This document shows, piece after piece, positions 1 to 13,140 of a DNA stretch of 64,000 nucleotides (its first letter is position 1; every line of letters begins with the position of its first letter). The stretch is taken from the NCBI RefSeq assembly GCF_032854445.1, contig NC_088302.1:3777338-3841337 (forward strand). Direction: 5' to 3'. The stretch comes from Liolophura sinensis (Eukaryota; Mollusca; Polyplacophora; Chitonida; Chitonidae). The position numbers were made by a program, and so were the translations under genes. Under the pieces are notes generated by a model. That model ran no database searches. It saw nothing but the letters and a program-made list of their open reading frames with translations, and had not been told where the DNA came from.

Positions 1-170
1 CAACTTTGGTAATGGTCTTGGCATCAGAGTCAGTGCAACTTCGGTAATGGTATTCACATCAGGGTCAGTGCAACTTCGGTAATGGTCTTCACGTCAGAGT
101 CAGCGCAGTTTTGGTAATCGTGTTCAGGTGAACGTTAATGTAACTTCGTTAATGGTGTATACATCCAATG
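1..170. repeat. 35-bp tandem repeat, about 5 copies, cut by window edge
   Basis: Copies of a unit starting 'caacttcggtaatggtcttc' and ending 'cagagtcagtg' follow each other head to tail. The first copy starts at the window edge, so the array probably continues outside. The last copies are diverged. No coding sense was seen. Confidence 0.8.
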
Positions 171-558
171 AGAGGCGACTAAAGAACATGTCGGCATTGA
201 CATGCTATTGGTAATGATAGATAACATTGATTAAATCTTTCGTTGAGATTATCCTTCGATTATTTTCAATCAGTTATTGGTCTTACAGAAGTGGGTTTTA
301 TGTGAATTTTATGTAAATCATCGACTTTAAACTCATGCAGTACACGTAGTTTAACCCTTACCAAGGAAAACTTGGATTACATGTGATGCGAGAATCTTGC
401 GTTCAGGGTGAACACTTTGAGGTAGTTAGTAGAAACCTTGATTGAGACATCGTTTGACACTAGATTGAGTCATGATTGTGTAATAGTCGCACTTCATTGG
501 GAGGAATAATGAGGATACATTTAACTTTGGTCCGATCATGTCGCAGCAGTTATATGAA

Positions 559-589
<31 letters not shown>

Positions 590-604
590 TATTAAACGTA
601 CGTA
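171..604. other. Non-coding stretch with a short TA tract
   Basis: No gene-like reading frame was seen. A TA microsatellite of about 35 bp lies near 559-593, next to the end of the SINE at 605-845. Confidence 0.6.
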
Positions 605-845
605 TTTCTTTACTCTTTCTTGTTAGACGTACTCATGAAATTCCCGTATAAGACGGTAGTGGTAAGGTTTATTGGTGGACAACTGGAGTGCCAGAAGTAA
701 AACCTAGCTCTGCGGCCAGGTAGCTGTCAAACTTCCAGCCTTAAAACCGCTGCCGAAGCTGGAATCGAACTCGTGGCCTTGCTTATCACGGGCCTGAGGA
801 ACGAGCCAGTGTTTCAACTGCCTGGGCTACAAAGAGCCTCTTATT
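605..845 (-). mobile_element. Degenerate tRNA-derived SINE
   Basis: Read on the minus strand, a tRNA-like head comes first. An A-box-like 'tagcccaggcagttg' (complement near 815-829) is followed about 45 bp later by a B-box-like 'gagttcgattcc' (complement near 762-773). The body then contains 'cgtcttatacgggaatttcatgagtacg' in degenerate form, which matches the 'ataagtgaaat.ttcttgag' block of the copies at 9322 and 12683. An A-rich tail ends it. The tRNA head is not cloverleaf-perfect, so this is a SINE and not a functional tRNA. Confidence 0.65.
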
Positions 846-3800
846 TATGAAATAGTCTTTGTCAATCAGAATTATATACCCTGAAGGCATCTCTTTTTAA
901 TTCATTTTCTTTCTGCCACAGTTAGCACAGTGAACAGATGAGAGGTCGCCCCTGTTGCGGTTACCATATCCCTAATCCACAACAAGATACTGTATTAGGT
1001 AATGAGTAACGGACTGAGTACTGAATAACGGACTGAGTACTGAGTAACGGACATCTGGATCAGTTATAACCAGGGTTTATTTGATGTCTAAAGACAAACA
1101 TAGTACACGACAACTGATACCAGCAACTGTTTACATCCAACAAAACGAGTCGGGAAATGTGTAATTAGCAAGCATGGATGATCTCCTCCTCTATCTCAAA
1201 TCAATCGGCAAAGCCTCCAAACTTACACCTGATTCTGTGATGAACTCTACTTAACATCTAACTTGTGGTCAACGGGATGCACATGTATTCACGTCAGGTG
1301 TACTGAGTAAATTTAAACATTTTGATGTAAACAGACGTGCCCAGGGAAATCGAAATCGATTACCATGATTCAATATATCGCAAACAATAAAGGATCCAGG
1401 GACCGTGGTTCCCTATCATTAATAAAACAACGGTATTCCTGGCCACGCCCACCCTCATTATGCGACATTTCATTAGCGTATCAAAATACGATAATAAATG
1501 AGTGTATATATCCCCAGCATGTGGCCTTTCTCAGCAAGAGACCATGTGGTGTATCGACTCGGTCATTCAGAAGGGACACTTGGAACCTAGGAACCGTTCA
1601 TCAAAAACATTAGCAGAAATCAGTCTGCTGTTCCACGGAGATAAAATGGTCATCAGGATCATTTTCTTAACTTTCTCTAATGGGTGTGAAAGAGGGGTTG
1701 ACATCAACATTCTTTCTGTTTTCTCTGCGGTGCACCATTGTGCTGGCCTCTTTCCGTGTCCGATGCCTTCTGTTCCGGAGCGCCTGAAACACAAGTTTAT
1801 TACACACGGCATGTGCACGGCCCGCCCTTGACTGCCCTGGCGACCACGGTCCAACGGTAAAAAACTTATATCAAATCAGGATCCTAGCATCTCTTCCGCC
1901 TTTGAGGAGAAAGCAATCCTGTGTAATAAGTCTTTTAAACCTTTCGTCAAACAACCCAGTTGTATGCTTGATATAACAATAACTAGTAATTTCCAAACAA
2001 GTATGAGTTTTACTGATCATAGCTTGAAATTCTCGACGGATTTCCAGATTTTGACAATCAATTTACGTCATGAATGACGGCTTTCTTCGACGCTCAGCAT
2101 GCTTACAACACCTACAACGTTAACATTGTCACTTGTGAAAAATGAATAGGGGTCTGGGACTATATTCATACAGATCTCTGTTTCTACAAAGCGTGGTTAT
2201 GAGCGTGATCCGTTGAAATATAAAGATACGTACAATAACATCCGACATTAGTGATATGTCCTGGTATGAGAAATAATTAACTGATATTTCTTATCTCAGC
2301 TGAGAGCACAGGGCAGCATAGGAGACTACAGTCCAAAGTATCAGATTTCTCTCAGCCTACAATAACACAATAAATGAACCTGGCATACATGTTTACGCAC
2401 TTAATGCATCTGGCCATTTTCTAGTGTAGAAGTACCCGGTGTAAAGTAGGACCAATACTCAAACACTGGTGAACCGCAATCATCAGGAAGGTAAAAATAA
2501 CTGATTATCACTACCCGGCTGCCCATATTCAAAACATTCGTCATTGTAGCAAACACAACGTGACTCAAAGTTTTACCATTTCAGGATGGACAGAAACTGT
2601 TAAACAGCATCAAGACCGTAGTCACAACTCATGGAAATCGTTGACACGCTTGTCGATCAGAACCTAAGGAGAGTTTATGGTGGCGCAGTGGAAACTCGGG
2701 ATTAAGTGTAAAAGAAAACTCCCTGTATAGAAAAGAAAAAAACTGAAGAAATTCGCAAAAATGTTAAAAATGAATTGATAAAAAGCATGAAATAATTTAT
2801 TTGATCCATCCAGCTATGATTGTTGACATTGTTGAAATGACAAATCATTTCAATCTACCTGTGATTAATCAGTTTTAAAGCCATATCCACCGAATTATAC
2901 CTTTTTTTTCTAAGATATTGTTTGGCCAGATTAGTTTAGGTGGGGATTGCTGTCAGCAGATAGAACCTGTCTCTGGTTTCCATGGTTTTAAGATGTAAAA
3001 CATTTGGAGAATATAATGGTAAATGGCACGACACCACACCATTGCCAGCCGCTCACGACTCGCCATCCTTGCCTCACGCTGACTGTAATTCGTGAGAAAG
3101 CAGACTTCATCTGTCAAAGTACCCGTCCGATGGGTCAAAGCTGGTCCCATGCGACACGAGACAGAACTGAGCGGTTGTACTTGTAGAGGGAAGTTATTTG
3201 ACGATCATGGGGCGTATTCGAATCCTTGCTCTCGTGTTGAACCCACACGCGAACGATGTTTCGAATGCCAAAGTGTAACACGAGATCACTGTTCGCCAAC
3301 AAAACGACCAATACTCCACATCTTCCTCAGGGTTAGAAAGGAGTGGAATATTGAAATAAAGCACCGTCGGTGCTTGTTTTGCACGGACACAATCGTATCA
3401 GCCGAAACTCGAACACTACGCTCGGATTACACACATGTGAGGATTCGAATACTGCCTTGGTGAACACTGTCCTGTTACCGAGTACCCTCTCTATAGCGAC
3501 GAGCTATACAGTCCATGTAATTCCGCTTCTCATTGGGAACTTCCAGATAATAGGCGTGATACAGGAAGATTGATATGCAAAGCATGACTTCGTCTGACAT
3601 GAATTACCCGCCCTTTTGTGCCTTCCAAACCATATCGTGGCGACACATTTCTGTGACAAGTTTACTAGGGCGCCAGTTTTCCTTATAGTATAGTTGTGAA
3701 TCGCTTTGTTTGGGTGCGGACCATTTTCTCCTTATCTTGTCGACGTAATGGGTATAGGAATAAACGCCTTACGAAAGTGACAGATAGAGCAATAGAAAAT

Positions 3801-5282
3801 GTCGAAATCTGTTTTAGTTTTCTGCTTTCACCAAAATGTACTCACTCAACAACTAACTGTGCATAGATATAAATATATTGTTCTTCCATTTTCGAATACA
3901 TGCTGTCTCTTTTGTATTTTTGGTTGAAGAACAACTTATTGTCAATGAGCAGACAAAAAAATGATTATTGAAGTCACGTCACTAATGTGTTTTCAAGGTT
4001 ACTGACGGAGAAAGCGTCAAAATGAAAGATCAGTCTTGGCATAACGTAGTAATGCCTGTAAAACTAACAGGGTGAACGTTTGCGATGGTTTAAGTGTGAC
4101 GACCCAATGACGCACAAAACTGTCAAATCATAGCATGCAGAGTCGTTAAATACTCACCAAGAAACAAGTGTCAAGTAGACCGTGTGCTTCATGTAATGTA
4201 TTCTCTGAATGCGTATTCCAAGGTCGCTTAATGCGAATATTAATGTAGGATAAGTACTTGTATAAAGTACTTGTATTCGTTCAAAAATTCTGCAAACTTT
4301 AATGCACATTGGCTTTTTTGACGAGTGTATGATCGAGGGATCTGTTTCTTACTACAGTCCCTAAAGGAACCCCGATATGAGCCCGAAATGAGCCAGGATA
4401 TGCCTTACCACCCACGGACGCAAATGGAAACTAGTGTTGTCAGGCTTTATTCAGACCTCTCCCTCGAAATGTGAAACGTGCTTATCACCGTTTAGCTTGA
4501 ATATCACCCGCTCAGACAGGGCATTTATATACCAGTGTCTACTGAGTAGATAATGAATTCATGTCATATTTAACATACAAGACGCCATCACACCTGGATG
4601 GTTTGCCAGTGACTTAAAGTTCCATGATTTAGGCCATATCCTTTACAAGAGGAAATAGCAAAGTTGATTGGTCAGTGGCTTAACTATGGATAATTTAGTT
4701 AACATATGATGAAAACCATATGACATGCGCAGAAAGCCAGAACGCAGCGGCAGACAAGACTATGGACAAAAGGTTACGTCCTAGTTTTTAGCTAACAGAG
4801 CGATCTCGTTTGTGTCTGGATGAGAAATGTACAAAGGCGCGTTTGGCCAGACGTAGGAAGACAAATTCATGTTGTTAGCATATACTAAACCAAACTCCGT
4901 TTTGTGGGATTTGTATGTTTATTGGACACATCTGTTGGGTTTATCCTATAGTGGATAAAATGGAAAACTTTGTTTACTGACAATGGAACCACTTTTGCAA
5001 ACTATGCAAACCAAATTTAAAGAACAGCATAAAAAGACTTGCTTTAAGAGATAAGTTACAGAAAGCTGATTAGTGAAAATGGACTCTGGGCTCGTATTTG
5101 TCGAGCAAATTAAGAGTTAACCTATATATTACAAACCTCTGTGTAAAAAACCTCAGAATAGAACTCAAATTAGGGTTGGATAATTGATCTACAATAATGT
5201 CTATCAGAGTACAATTTTTTTTTTTATCTTCGTAGAGGATTTTAATTATAGCTAAGTTTGAATTTTTGACTTAGGTCTTAAG
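846..5282. other. 4.4 kb without a recognisable gene
   Basis: Only short chance frames occur on either strand. A 21-bp unit ('gagtaacggactgagtact') is repeated two to three times near 1001-1050. Nothing here resembles a known protein domain, RNA gene or transposase. Confidence 0.5.
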
Positions 5283-5552
5283 AATGTATGTATGCTTGGG
5301 GTTTAACGACGATGCGTCATTAGCTGTATGTAAAAACAAGTGTCTTCTTGAGTTAGGGCGAATCCATGCCGCCACAGTGAAGTATTATGCCGAAGACACC
5401 AATGGCAACGTCTAACCTGATTCATCCAATCATTGCAATTGTGGTAAACTACGCGCCAGGTGAGGCAGGAACAAGTACCATTCTCTGGTATGACCATCCT
5501 TCAAGGCGAACGCTCGAACCAACTGGCCACCGAAGCGGTCCCATCATGTTAG
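5283..5552 (-). mobile_element. tRNA-derived SINE, molluscan-type tail
   Basis: On the minus strand the element opens with a tRNA 5' half, 'ggtggccagttggttcgag' (complement near 5514-5533), which fits an A box and D arm. It runs through a body with 'cactgtggcggcatggattc' and ends at 'cgtcgttaaaccccaagcat'. From memory, a tail of the form 'gttaaaccccaa' plus a short ATAC/ATTC-type repeat is typical of molluscan SINEs. The frames on both strands over this interval are not genes. Confidence 0.6.
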
Positions 5553-6499
5553 AATGTAGCAATAGCTTTTAAATGCACAATAACTACAGTACAGAAATAC
5601 AGCAATAATACCACATTTAACAGATTATTACAGATCGATACATGATCAATGTGACATTTATAGCTGAATAAGTCAGTCACATAATGTTTTATGTAACATT
5701 ACGCTGATGGGGTTTACATCATAGTTAACAAAGTAACTCATGCTTATTTAACAAAATTGTTCGTCTTGCAACTTTTTTATTGCGCTTTGTAAGAGAAGGG
5801 TTTGAACATGGCCGGGAACAGCATGCTGTGCCACCAGCTGCAGAGAGTTCATTCCAGTGGAGTAAAAGTGGCCATTTCCAAGGATTGTTCTATTTGTTTT
5901 GGACATTAAACCAACCCATTATTCAAGCCATAAACTTCACTCCGAAAGAAGCACGTTTAAAAAGGCAATGAAAGGAATGAACGCACCTATTACGAACGCC
6001 TTGATAAATAACTATAATTTAAAATGCATCGATGCTTTTCTGTTTTCTACCAGGAAGAACAGAAATTTGTTGTAGATTTATAGTCGCCTAATTTCGTTTT
6101 CTCAAAGAAAAAATCAATTCACCTTCTTTTCTCATCGGTGAAAAGAATCAGCTAAGACGTTTGTCAAACTGATTTTGCTACTGTTGGTCGGATTTCGATA
6201 ATGGTAGGAAAGAGTAGGGTGTAAGAGAGGGAGATGGTGAAGGGCGGGGAAGAAATGCAGATATCGTGTTCATTTATATTCGTTTGATCGCAGAGACATT
6301 TTATCAGGATGACTGTACAGTAAAGCAAACCTTATCCATATAGAGAGATGTCTGTTTATTTATTCTAACACTTGGTAACCATGGTTGGCTGTTAAATCAG
6401 AATATCGAATGCTTTTTCCTACATGACATATATTTGATGTATTTAGCTGCACATTCAATGTTTATAGCACAGAAAAACTAATGTGTTCCGTAATAATGG
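5553..6499. other. Non-coding flank of the 42-bp array
   Basis: No gene or repeat family was recognised. A purine-rich stretch (near 6198-6250) precedes the minisatellite. Confidence 0.5.
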
Positions 6500-9047
6500 C
6501 ATGTGGGATTTGTTATATGTCTACAGCCCCACAGACATTTCTCTGTGGTATATGTTATATTGCCACAACCCCAGTCACATTTCTCTATGGTATCTGTTAT
6601 ATGGCCACAACCCCAGTGACATTTCTCTGTGGTATCTGCTATACGGCCACAACCCCAGTGACATTTCTCTGTTTTATTTGCTATATGGCCACAACCCCAG
6701 TAACATTACTATGTGTTATCTGCTATATGGCTACAGCCCCAGTGATATTTCTCTATGGTATCTGCCATATGGCCACAACCGCGATGACATTTCTCTGTTG
6801 TATCTGCAATATGGCCACAATCCCAGTGACATGTCTCTGTGGTATCTGCCATATAGCTACAGCCAAGGTGACATTTCTCTGTGGTATCTGCTGTATGGCC
6901 ACAACCCCAGCGACATTTACCTGTGGTATCTGCTATATGGCCACAAACCCAGTGACATTTCTCTGTAGTATCTGCTATCTGGCCACAACCCCAGTGACAT
7001 TTCTCTGTGGTATCTGCTACATGGTCACAGCCCCAGGGACATTTCTCTGTGGTATCTGCTATATGGCTACAGCCCGAGTGACATTTCTCTGTGGTATCAG
7101 CTATATGGTTACAGCCCCAGTGACATTTCTCTGTGGTATCTGTTATATGGCCACAACCCCAGCGACATTTCTCTGTGGTAACTGCTATGAGGCTAAAGCC
7201 CCAGTGACATTTCCATGTGATATCTGCTATATTGCCAGCTCCCCCAGTGACACTTCTCTGTGGTATCTGTTATATGGCCACAACCCCAGTGATATTTCTC
7301 TGTGGTATCTGTTATATGGCCACAACCCCAGTGATATTTCTCTGTGGTATCTGCTATATGGCCACAACCCCAGTGACATTTCTCTGTGGTATCTGCTACA
7401 TGGCCACAACCCCAGTGACATTTCTCTGGTATCTGCTACATGGCCACAACCCCAGTGACATTTCTCTGTGGTATCTGCTATATGACCACAATCCCAGTGA
7501 CATTTCTCTGTGGTATCTGTTATATGGCCACAACCCCAGTGAAATTTATCTGTGGTACCTGCTATATGGCTACAACCCCAATAACATTTCTCTGTGGTAT
7601 TTGCTATATGGCTAAAACCACAGTGAGGCTTCTCTGTAGTATCTGTTATATAGCCACAACCCCAGTGACATTTCTCCGTGGTATCTGCTATATGGCTACA
7701 GCCCCAGAAACAATTCCATGTGGTATCTGCTATACAGTCACAACCCCAATGATATTTCTCTGTAGTATCTGCTATATGGCCACAACCCCAGTGACATTTC
7801 TCTGTGGTATCTGCTATATGGCTATAGCCCCAGTGACATTTCTCTATGGTATTTGCTGTATGGCAGCAACTACAGTGACATTTGTCTGTAGTATCTGCTA
7901 TATTGCCAGCCCCCCAGTGACATTTCTCTGTGGTATCTGCTATATGGCCACAACCCGAGTGACATTTCTCTGTGGTATCTGCTATATGGTTACAGCCCAG
8001 TGACATTTCTCTGTGGTATCTGTTATATGACCACAGCCCGAGTGACATTTCTCTGTGATATCTGCTACATGGCCACAACCCCAGTGACATTTCTCTGGTA
8101 TCTGCTACATGGCCACAACCCCAGTGACATTTCTCGGTGGTATCTGCTATATGACCACAATCCCAGTGACATTTCTCGGTGGTATCTGTTATATGACCAC
8201 AACCCAGTGACATTTCTCTGTAGTATCTGCTATATGGCTATAGCCCCAATAACATTTCTCTGTGGTATTTGCTATATGGCCACAACCCCAGTTACATTTC
8301 TCTGTGGTATCTGCTATATGGCTACAGCCCCAGTGACATTTCTCTGTGGTATCTGTTATATGACCACAACCCCAGTGACATTTCTCGGTGGTATCTGTTA
8401 TATGACCACAACCCCAGTGACATTTCTCTGTGGTATCTGTTATATGACCACAACCCCAGTGACATTTCTCGGTGGTATCTGTTATATGACCACAACCCCA
8501 GTGACATTTCTCTGTGGTATCTGCTATATGGCTACAGCCCCAGTGACATTTCTCTGTGGTATCTGTTATATGACCACAACCCCAGTGACATTTCTCGGTG
8601 GTATCTGTTATATGACCACAACCACAGTGACATTTCTCTGTGGTATCTGCTATATGGCTACAGCCCCAGTGACATTTCTCTGTGGTATCTGTTATATGAC
8701 CACAACCCCAGTGACATTTCTCGGTGGTATCTGTTATATGACCACAACCCCAGTGACATTTCTCTGTAGTATCTGCTATATGGCTATAGCCCCAATAACA
8801 TTTCTCTGTAGTATTTGCTATATGGCCACAACCCCAGTTACATTTCTGTGTGGAATTTGCTATATGGCTGCATCCACAGTGACATTTCTCGGTGGTATCT
8901 GCTATATGGCCACAACACCAGAGACATTTCTCTGTCGTATCTGTTATATGGCCACAACCCCAGTGACATTTCTTTGTGGTATCCGCTGTATGGCTATAGC
9001 CCCAGTGACATTTCTCTGTGGTATTTGCTATATGGTTGCAACCACAG
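6500..9047 (+). repeat. 42-bp minisatellite, about 60 direct copies
   Basis: The unit reads approximately 'atggccacaaccccagtgac' + 'atttctctgtggtatctgctat'. Because 42 is divisible by 3 and the unit lacks stops in several frames, open frames of more than 300 codons appear on both strands, for example a 14-residue period MATTPVTFLCGICY on plus and HIADTTEKCHWGCG on minus. Units differ by a few bases and one-base losses switch the open frame repeatedly. No start context, splice pattern or domain was seen, so it is read as non-coding satellite DNA. Confidence 0.9.
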
Positions 9048-9226
9048 CCAAAAATGTCACTGGGGCTGTAGCCATATAACTGATACAACATAAAAATGTC
9101 GCTGGGGTTGTGGCCATATAGCAGAAACCACAGAGAAATGTCACTGTGGTTGTGGCCATATAGCAGAAACCACAGAGAAATGTCACTGTGGTTGCAGCCA
9201 TATAGCAAATTCCACAGAGAAACGGG
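9048..9226 (-). repeat. Inverted end of the 42-bp minisatellite, about 4 copies
   Basis: At about 9047 the orientation flips: 'caaccacag' is followed by 'ccaaaaatgtcactggggct', the reverse complement of the unit. About four reversed units follow, ending near 'ccacagagaaacggg'. The right end of the array can therefore fold on the preceding copies as a hairpin with arms of about 175 bp. Confidence 0.85.
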
Positions 9227-9321
9227 AAATTTTCTTTAATTTCATTTTTTCTCATTGAATTGAATTTTTACAGACCATCAAATATATTGCGGGAATCGAT
9301 AACAATTTCTTCCTAACTTGC

Positions 9322-9437
9322 TGTGGGTTTCCCCCGGGATGTGCCCGGTTTCCTCCCATCACAATGCTGGCCGCCGTCGGATAAGTGAAATGTTCTTGAG
9401 TGCGGCGTAAAACACCAATCAAATAAATAAATAAATC
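9322..9437 (+). mobile_element. 3' part of molluscan-type SINE
   Basis: This copy is well preserved. It has 'gtgggtttcccccgggatgt', 'ctggccgccgtcggataagt', 'gaaatgttcttgagtgcggc', then 'gtaaaacaccaatcaaataa' and ATAA repeats. The tRNA head is missing, so this is a 5'-truncated insertion. Confidence 0.75.
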
Positions 9438-9562
9438 CTAACTTGATGTTCCCCTAAAATGCTCCGCCATATGTACGTGGCAACTGTTGTAAAAGGATGC
9501 AGCGTGCGGATGGGAAAACCTCGACCTCTGTCCGTTTGCTCACCACATAATGCTGAAATATA

Positions 9563-10222
9563 CTGAACAAAAAAAGAGAAACTTCACATTTGGAGACAAT
9601 GAGAAATAAACAAGTATATCTCAAGTCCTAAAATGTTGACTCGTTTTACGATCGGAACGCCTACCAGTAACTCACTGCTTAGGGGGGGGGGCGCATCTGC
9701 CATGACCATACAAGTAACCCATAATCCAAAAAGGCAATGCCACACCACACACAGCTGTTTTGACTCGAAATTTCCTGCAAAATGCGAGTATTGACGTCAT
9801 GAAGTGGCCATCGAGATCACCAGACCTCAATCCCATCGAATACGTATGGGATGTTCTTGAAAGAAGTCTTCTTGCCTTGAGACGTCAACCCCAAAATATA
9901 TGTTGGTACAGCAGTTTTCTAATGCGGTGGTCACGGGCTTTAGGCAGTCAATGACACCATGTTGCCTTACGGATAAGAATGCGAGACGGGTACTCACGCG
10001 GTACTGAACAAACTCCAATACAGATTGCTAGCCCCTGTGAAATCAAGAAGTGATCCCATCATTCTGATGTTGACTGTGGGGATTGCACCTTAATGCCTTG
10101 TGCTGTTTGTTTACGCTCATTACGTCATAATCCAAATTCTTCGACCAGCCACACACTTTATTCTATATGGGTATATTTGTAAAAAAAAAGTGACACATGT
10201 GAAGTTTCTGTTTCTTGTTCAG
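9563..10222 (+). mobile_element. Internally deleted Tc1/mariner element with TIRs and TA target sites
   Basis: The left end reads 'ctgaacaaaaaaagagaaac' + 'ttcacat'. The right end, reverse-complemented, reads 'ctgaacaagaaacagaaact' + 'tcacatgt', giving terminal inverted repeats of about 28 bp. A TA dinucleotide flanks each end (9561-9562 and 10223-10224), as expected for Tc1/mariner insertion. At about 660 bp it is too short for a full transposase and can at most be mobilised in trans. It carries a run of about 10 G near 9683-9692. Confidence 0.85.
9763..9903 (+). pseudogene. Tc1/mariner transposase C-terminal fragment
   Basis: The plus-strand frame contains VMKWPSRSPDLNPIEYVWDV followed by LERSL. 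This is the block of Tc1/mariner DDE transposases around the second catalytic Asp and the following PDLNPIE stretch. The N-terminal DNA-binding part, the first Asp and the final acidic residue region cannot be found in the element. It is a remnant inside the element at 9563-10222. Confidence 0.8.
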
Positions 10223-10867
10223 TACATTCTCGTGTACCCGTAAAACATCGAATGAAATAAGTAAATAAATAAAAATTATCCGCGTGCTAAACCGTACTGT
10301 TTAAACTGAAATGCCTTTCCACCTGTGGAAATAAATAAGTAAATATATAACGGTTGTATATTTAAAAATGCTGATAATACCCTCGGGGAAGTGGAAGTGG
10401 AGAGGGGGGGTTAACGTATTTAGTTGTGCTTATTTGTATGTGTCAACATGTTTATCCATTACATGATAAAAAGTAAAAGCCATTTCGGAGCTACGACGTC
10501 CATACCCATCAATAACTGCAGAAAAATGGACCACCATGACTGGGATAAATCATGGATACCTCATTTCCCTTGACACTGCCATTTTTTGTTCCCGTCAATT
10601 TTACCCTAAGATGTGTTATTGTAATTTAATCATAATTTGGCACTTGGTCCGTGCTATTGCCAATTATTGGGGCAAGATCAAGCCAATCAAGTTTTCAATA
10701 CCAGTTCCGATCAGCAATTTTACCATTCCGCTGCTCTCAGGGTCTCGGTATGGAGAGGACGGCGTTGGCGGTTATTTGTTAGGTCTCACATGAATCTGAT
10801 TGATATTTATTATCATGGAAATCATTTTCTAAAGCGTACTTTGACTTACATGTATTCTACATCAGTT

Positions 10868-10972
10868 AGTGGTTTACCGCGAAACTTTGATTTTCCCCAC
10901 CCGCAATACAATGACAGCCATCGTATAAGTGACAAATTCTCAAGTACAGTATTAACAATAATAAAAAACAAG
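10868..10972 (+). mobile_element. Highly degraded SINE 3' fragment
   Basis: 'ccatcgtataagtgacaaat' and 'tctcaagtacagta' align by eye to the 'gtcg.ataagtgaaat.ttcttgag' block of the SINE copies at 9322 and 12683. An A-rich end follows. Identity is low. Confidence 0.45.
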
Positions 10973-12682
10973 AAAAAAAAAACCCAAACTGACGAGCATG
11001 TAGATTTTTAAAAAATGCACATGACGATCAAGAATAAGAAGTTAATCCTAAACAACAACGACAACAGCACCATCTTCCCGTAAATGAAACACGATGGTGT
11101 GTTTATGCGGCTGGAGTATCTTCTGCAGCCTGACAGTGGTAACACTATTCGCACTCCTCTTTCTCCCTTCATGACTCATTTGCGCTTCAAAAACATCGGT
11201 GGAAGAAATATGACTATGTATAGTGTTCCAACTTCTGACCTTTTCACGCCAACATCTTAAGTGCAGTAGTGAAAGTTCTCAGAGCGGTTATTCCTCAGAT
11301 TTCTAAAGACCGGTCGATGATTTATACTATACACCTGTCCAGAAACACTGTCATACTATCACTGACATAAATCATGTATATAAACATAGAAAATAGCGGG
11401 ATACGGAATGAACTGAAAGGTAAAAGAGTCCTCCTTTTACACTGGAGGCTAGGGGTACATCAGCCCAGTGATACTATGACTTTAATATAGTAAATCCTAG
11501 AAGGTGGGCCTATTACCTCACTTGGTGCCCCGCATAAATCGATAGATCAAGCATTGTCCAGCTCACTGTCAGTATACCAGTCCACAGTGAATTGTGGCTA
11601 TAACATTGCATTGTAGTCAAGCAGCACCAAACAACATGCCGTTTATGTGAAATACAGTATTGTGCAGAACCACTGCCGGTTACTCAGCCAAGAAGTCTGT
11701 CTGGAGTTCTTAATACACGTCCAAGAAATTCCCTTTGCCGCTGACCTGATTATGGCATCTTTCAATCTTGGAGCGTACGTGCCTGACGCTAGCATACGTT
11801 CCGTCTGCATTGCTAGCCTTAAATGCTGTGGTCATCTTCGGATAATTGAATTGCGGTCAAAAGGGGGCGAGTCGATGAGCAGATCCCTGTTCGGTTTTGG
11901 ATATGGTATTCTGATTGATTCAATTTTCACCCCAGACGCCCTGGATAATCTTGATCAAAGAGGGAAGATAATGACAGAACTCTAGGGCAGGGACGATCAA
12001 TTAACAGCGCAACACCCAAACCGCGCCATCTTCAGGTGAATTACCCACGGGGTAGGGCATTTCCCGATTATGTCTCAAAACGTCGGGCTCAAGAAATATC
12101 TGACCATTGTAGTCCACCATGTTTTTACTGACACTAAATCTGGGAAAGGGTCGCTTATATATGTGCAATCCCTTGGTAAACCGACACCATGCACATATTC
12201 CAAAATGTCTATAAAGAAATCCCATATGGTCAAAGGACAAACCTGGATCTGATCAGAGCTGTACCAAGACGGGCCGCGAGGACGTTCCTAACGGCGTTGC
12301 CAAGTTAAATTTGAGATCACGGCATACGACACCCCGCTAACAGATAGTGTTAAACTGAATTACATCCAGATCCAGCCGAATTATGAGTGAACCTGATGTT
12401 GTATGATTGTGATTGGTCAGCGTCTGATATTTAAGTAGATATCCCCTAGCCAGTAAGGCAATATGATAAACCTTTACCAAAATCGAATCCAATGAATTAA
12501 CATTTGCTCCTGCTCAGCTGTAAAACTTAGTATATATAATTAAATACGTAATTCGAAGTAAAACCAGGGCAGTCACGACAGCGTGGTAGCTTACAACTGG
12601 TCACACATAACCGATGTAATACGGCCTCTTGTCAATTTACTTCAGTTAGGGTTTTATCACATGCACAGTTACGATAGCATTA
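10973..12682. other. 1.7 kb without a recognisable gene
   Basis: A 112-codon plus-strand frame at 11647-11985 is the longest. It has no recognisable domain and no splice context that I can defend. Nothing else was seen. Confidence 0.45.
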
Positions 12683-12825
12683 AAATTTATTTATTTATTG
12701 GATTGGTGCTATACGCCGTACTCAAGAATATTTCACTTATACAATGGCGGCCAGCATTATGGTCGGAGGAAGCCGGGCAGAGCCCGGGGAAAACCCACGG
12801 CCATCCGCAAGTTGCTGACACACCA
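12683..12825 (-). mobile_element. SINE 3' part, minus orientation
   Basis: Reverse complement of the element at 9322: it starts at about 12825 with 'gcggatggccgtgggttttc', continues through 'gctggccgccattgtataag' and 'tgaaatattcttgagtacgg', and ends in 'caccaatccaataaataaat'. A short plus-strand frame overlapping it is not a gene. Confidence 0.75.
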
Positions 12826-13140
12826 ATAACATTAAAACTATCGTTTTAAATTATTGTAATAATGAGCGTAATACGTTAAAATAAATATTAGTGTTGACAG
12901 GACAAGTATTACATAGAAGGAAATATTCGCAGTTGTACCCAAAGCTTTGGTTTCTGCAATTTAATTTTAATTTTAATTATATTTATTTTTCCCCGTCTGC
13001 TTTTTGGTTATCTTGTCATCACTGGTGAAAACATAATGCAATGAAGAATCCCAGTATTTCATCGTCTTCCATAAACTCTATTCAGCTGGGCGTTACATTG
13101 TACGAAATGCAATGAACCAATTTGGTGCTCAAACTTTATC

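Noticed and set aside
6481-9208. Open frames of up to 359 codons on both strands with Cys-rich 14-residue repeats.
   Set aside because: The unit is 42 bp, divisible by 3 and stop-free, so open frames are automatic. Frames switch with single-base changes and there is no start or domain evidence.
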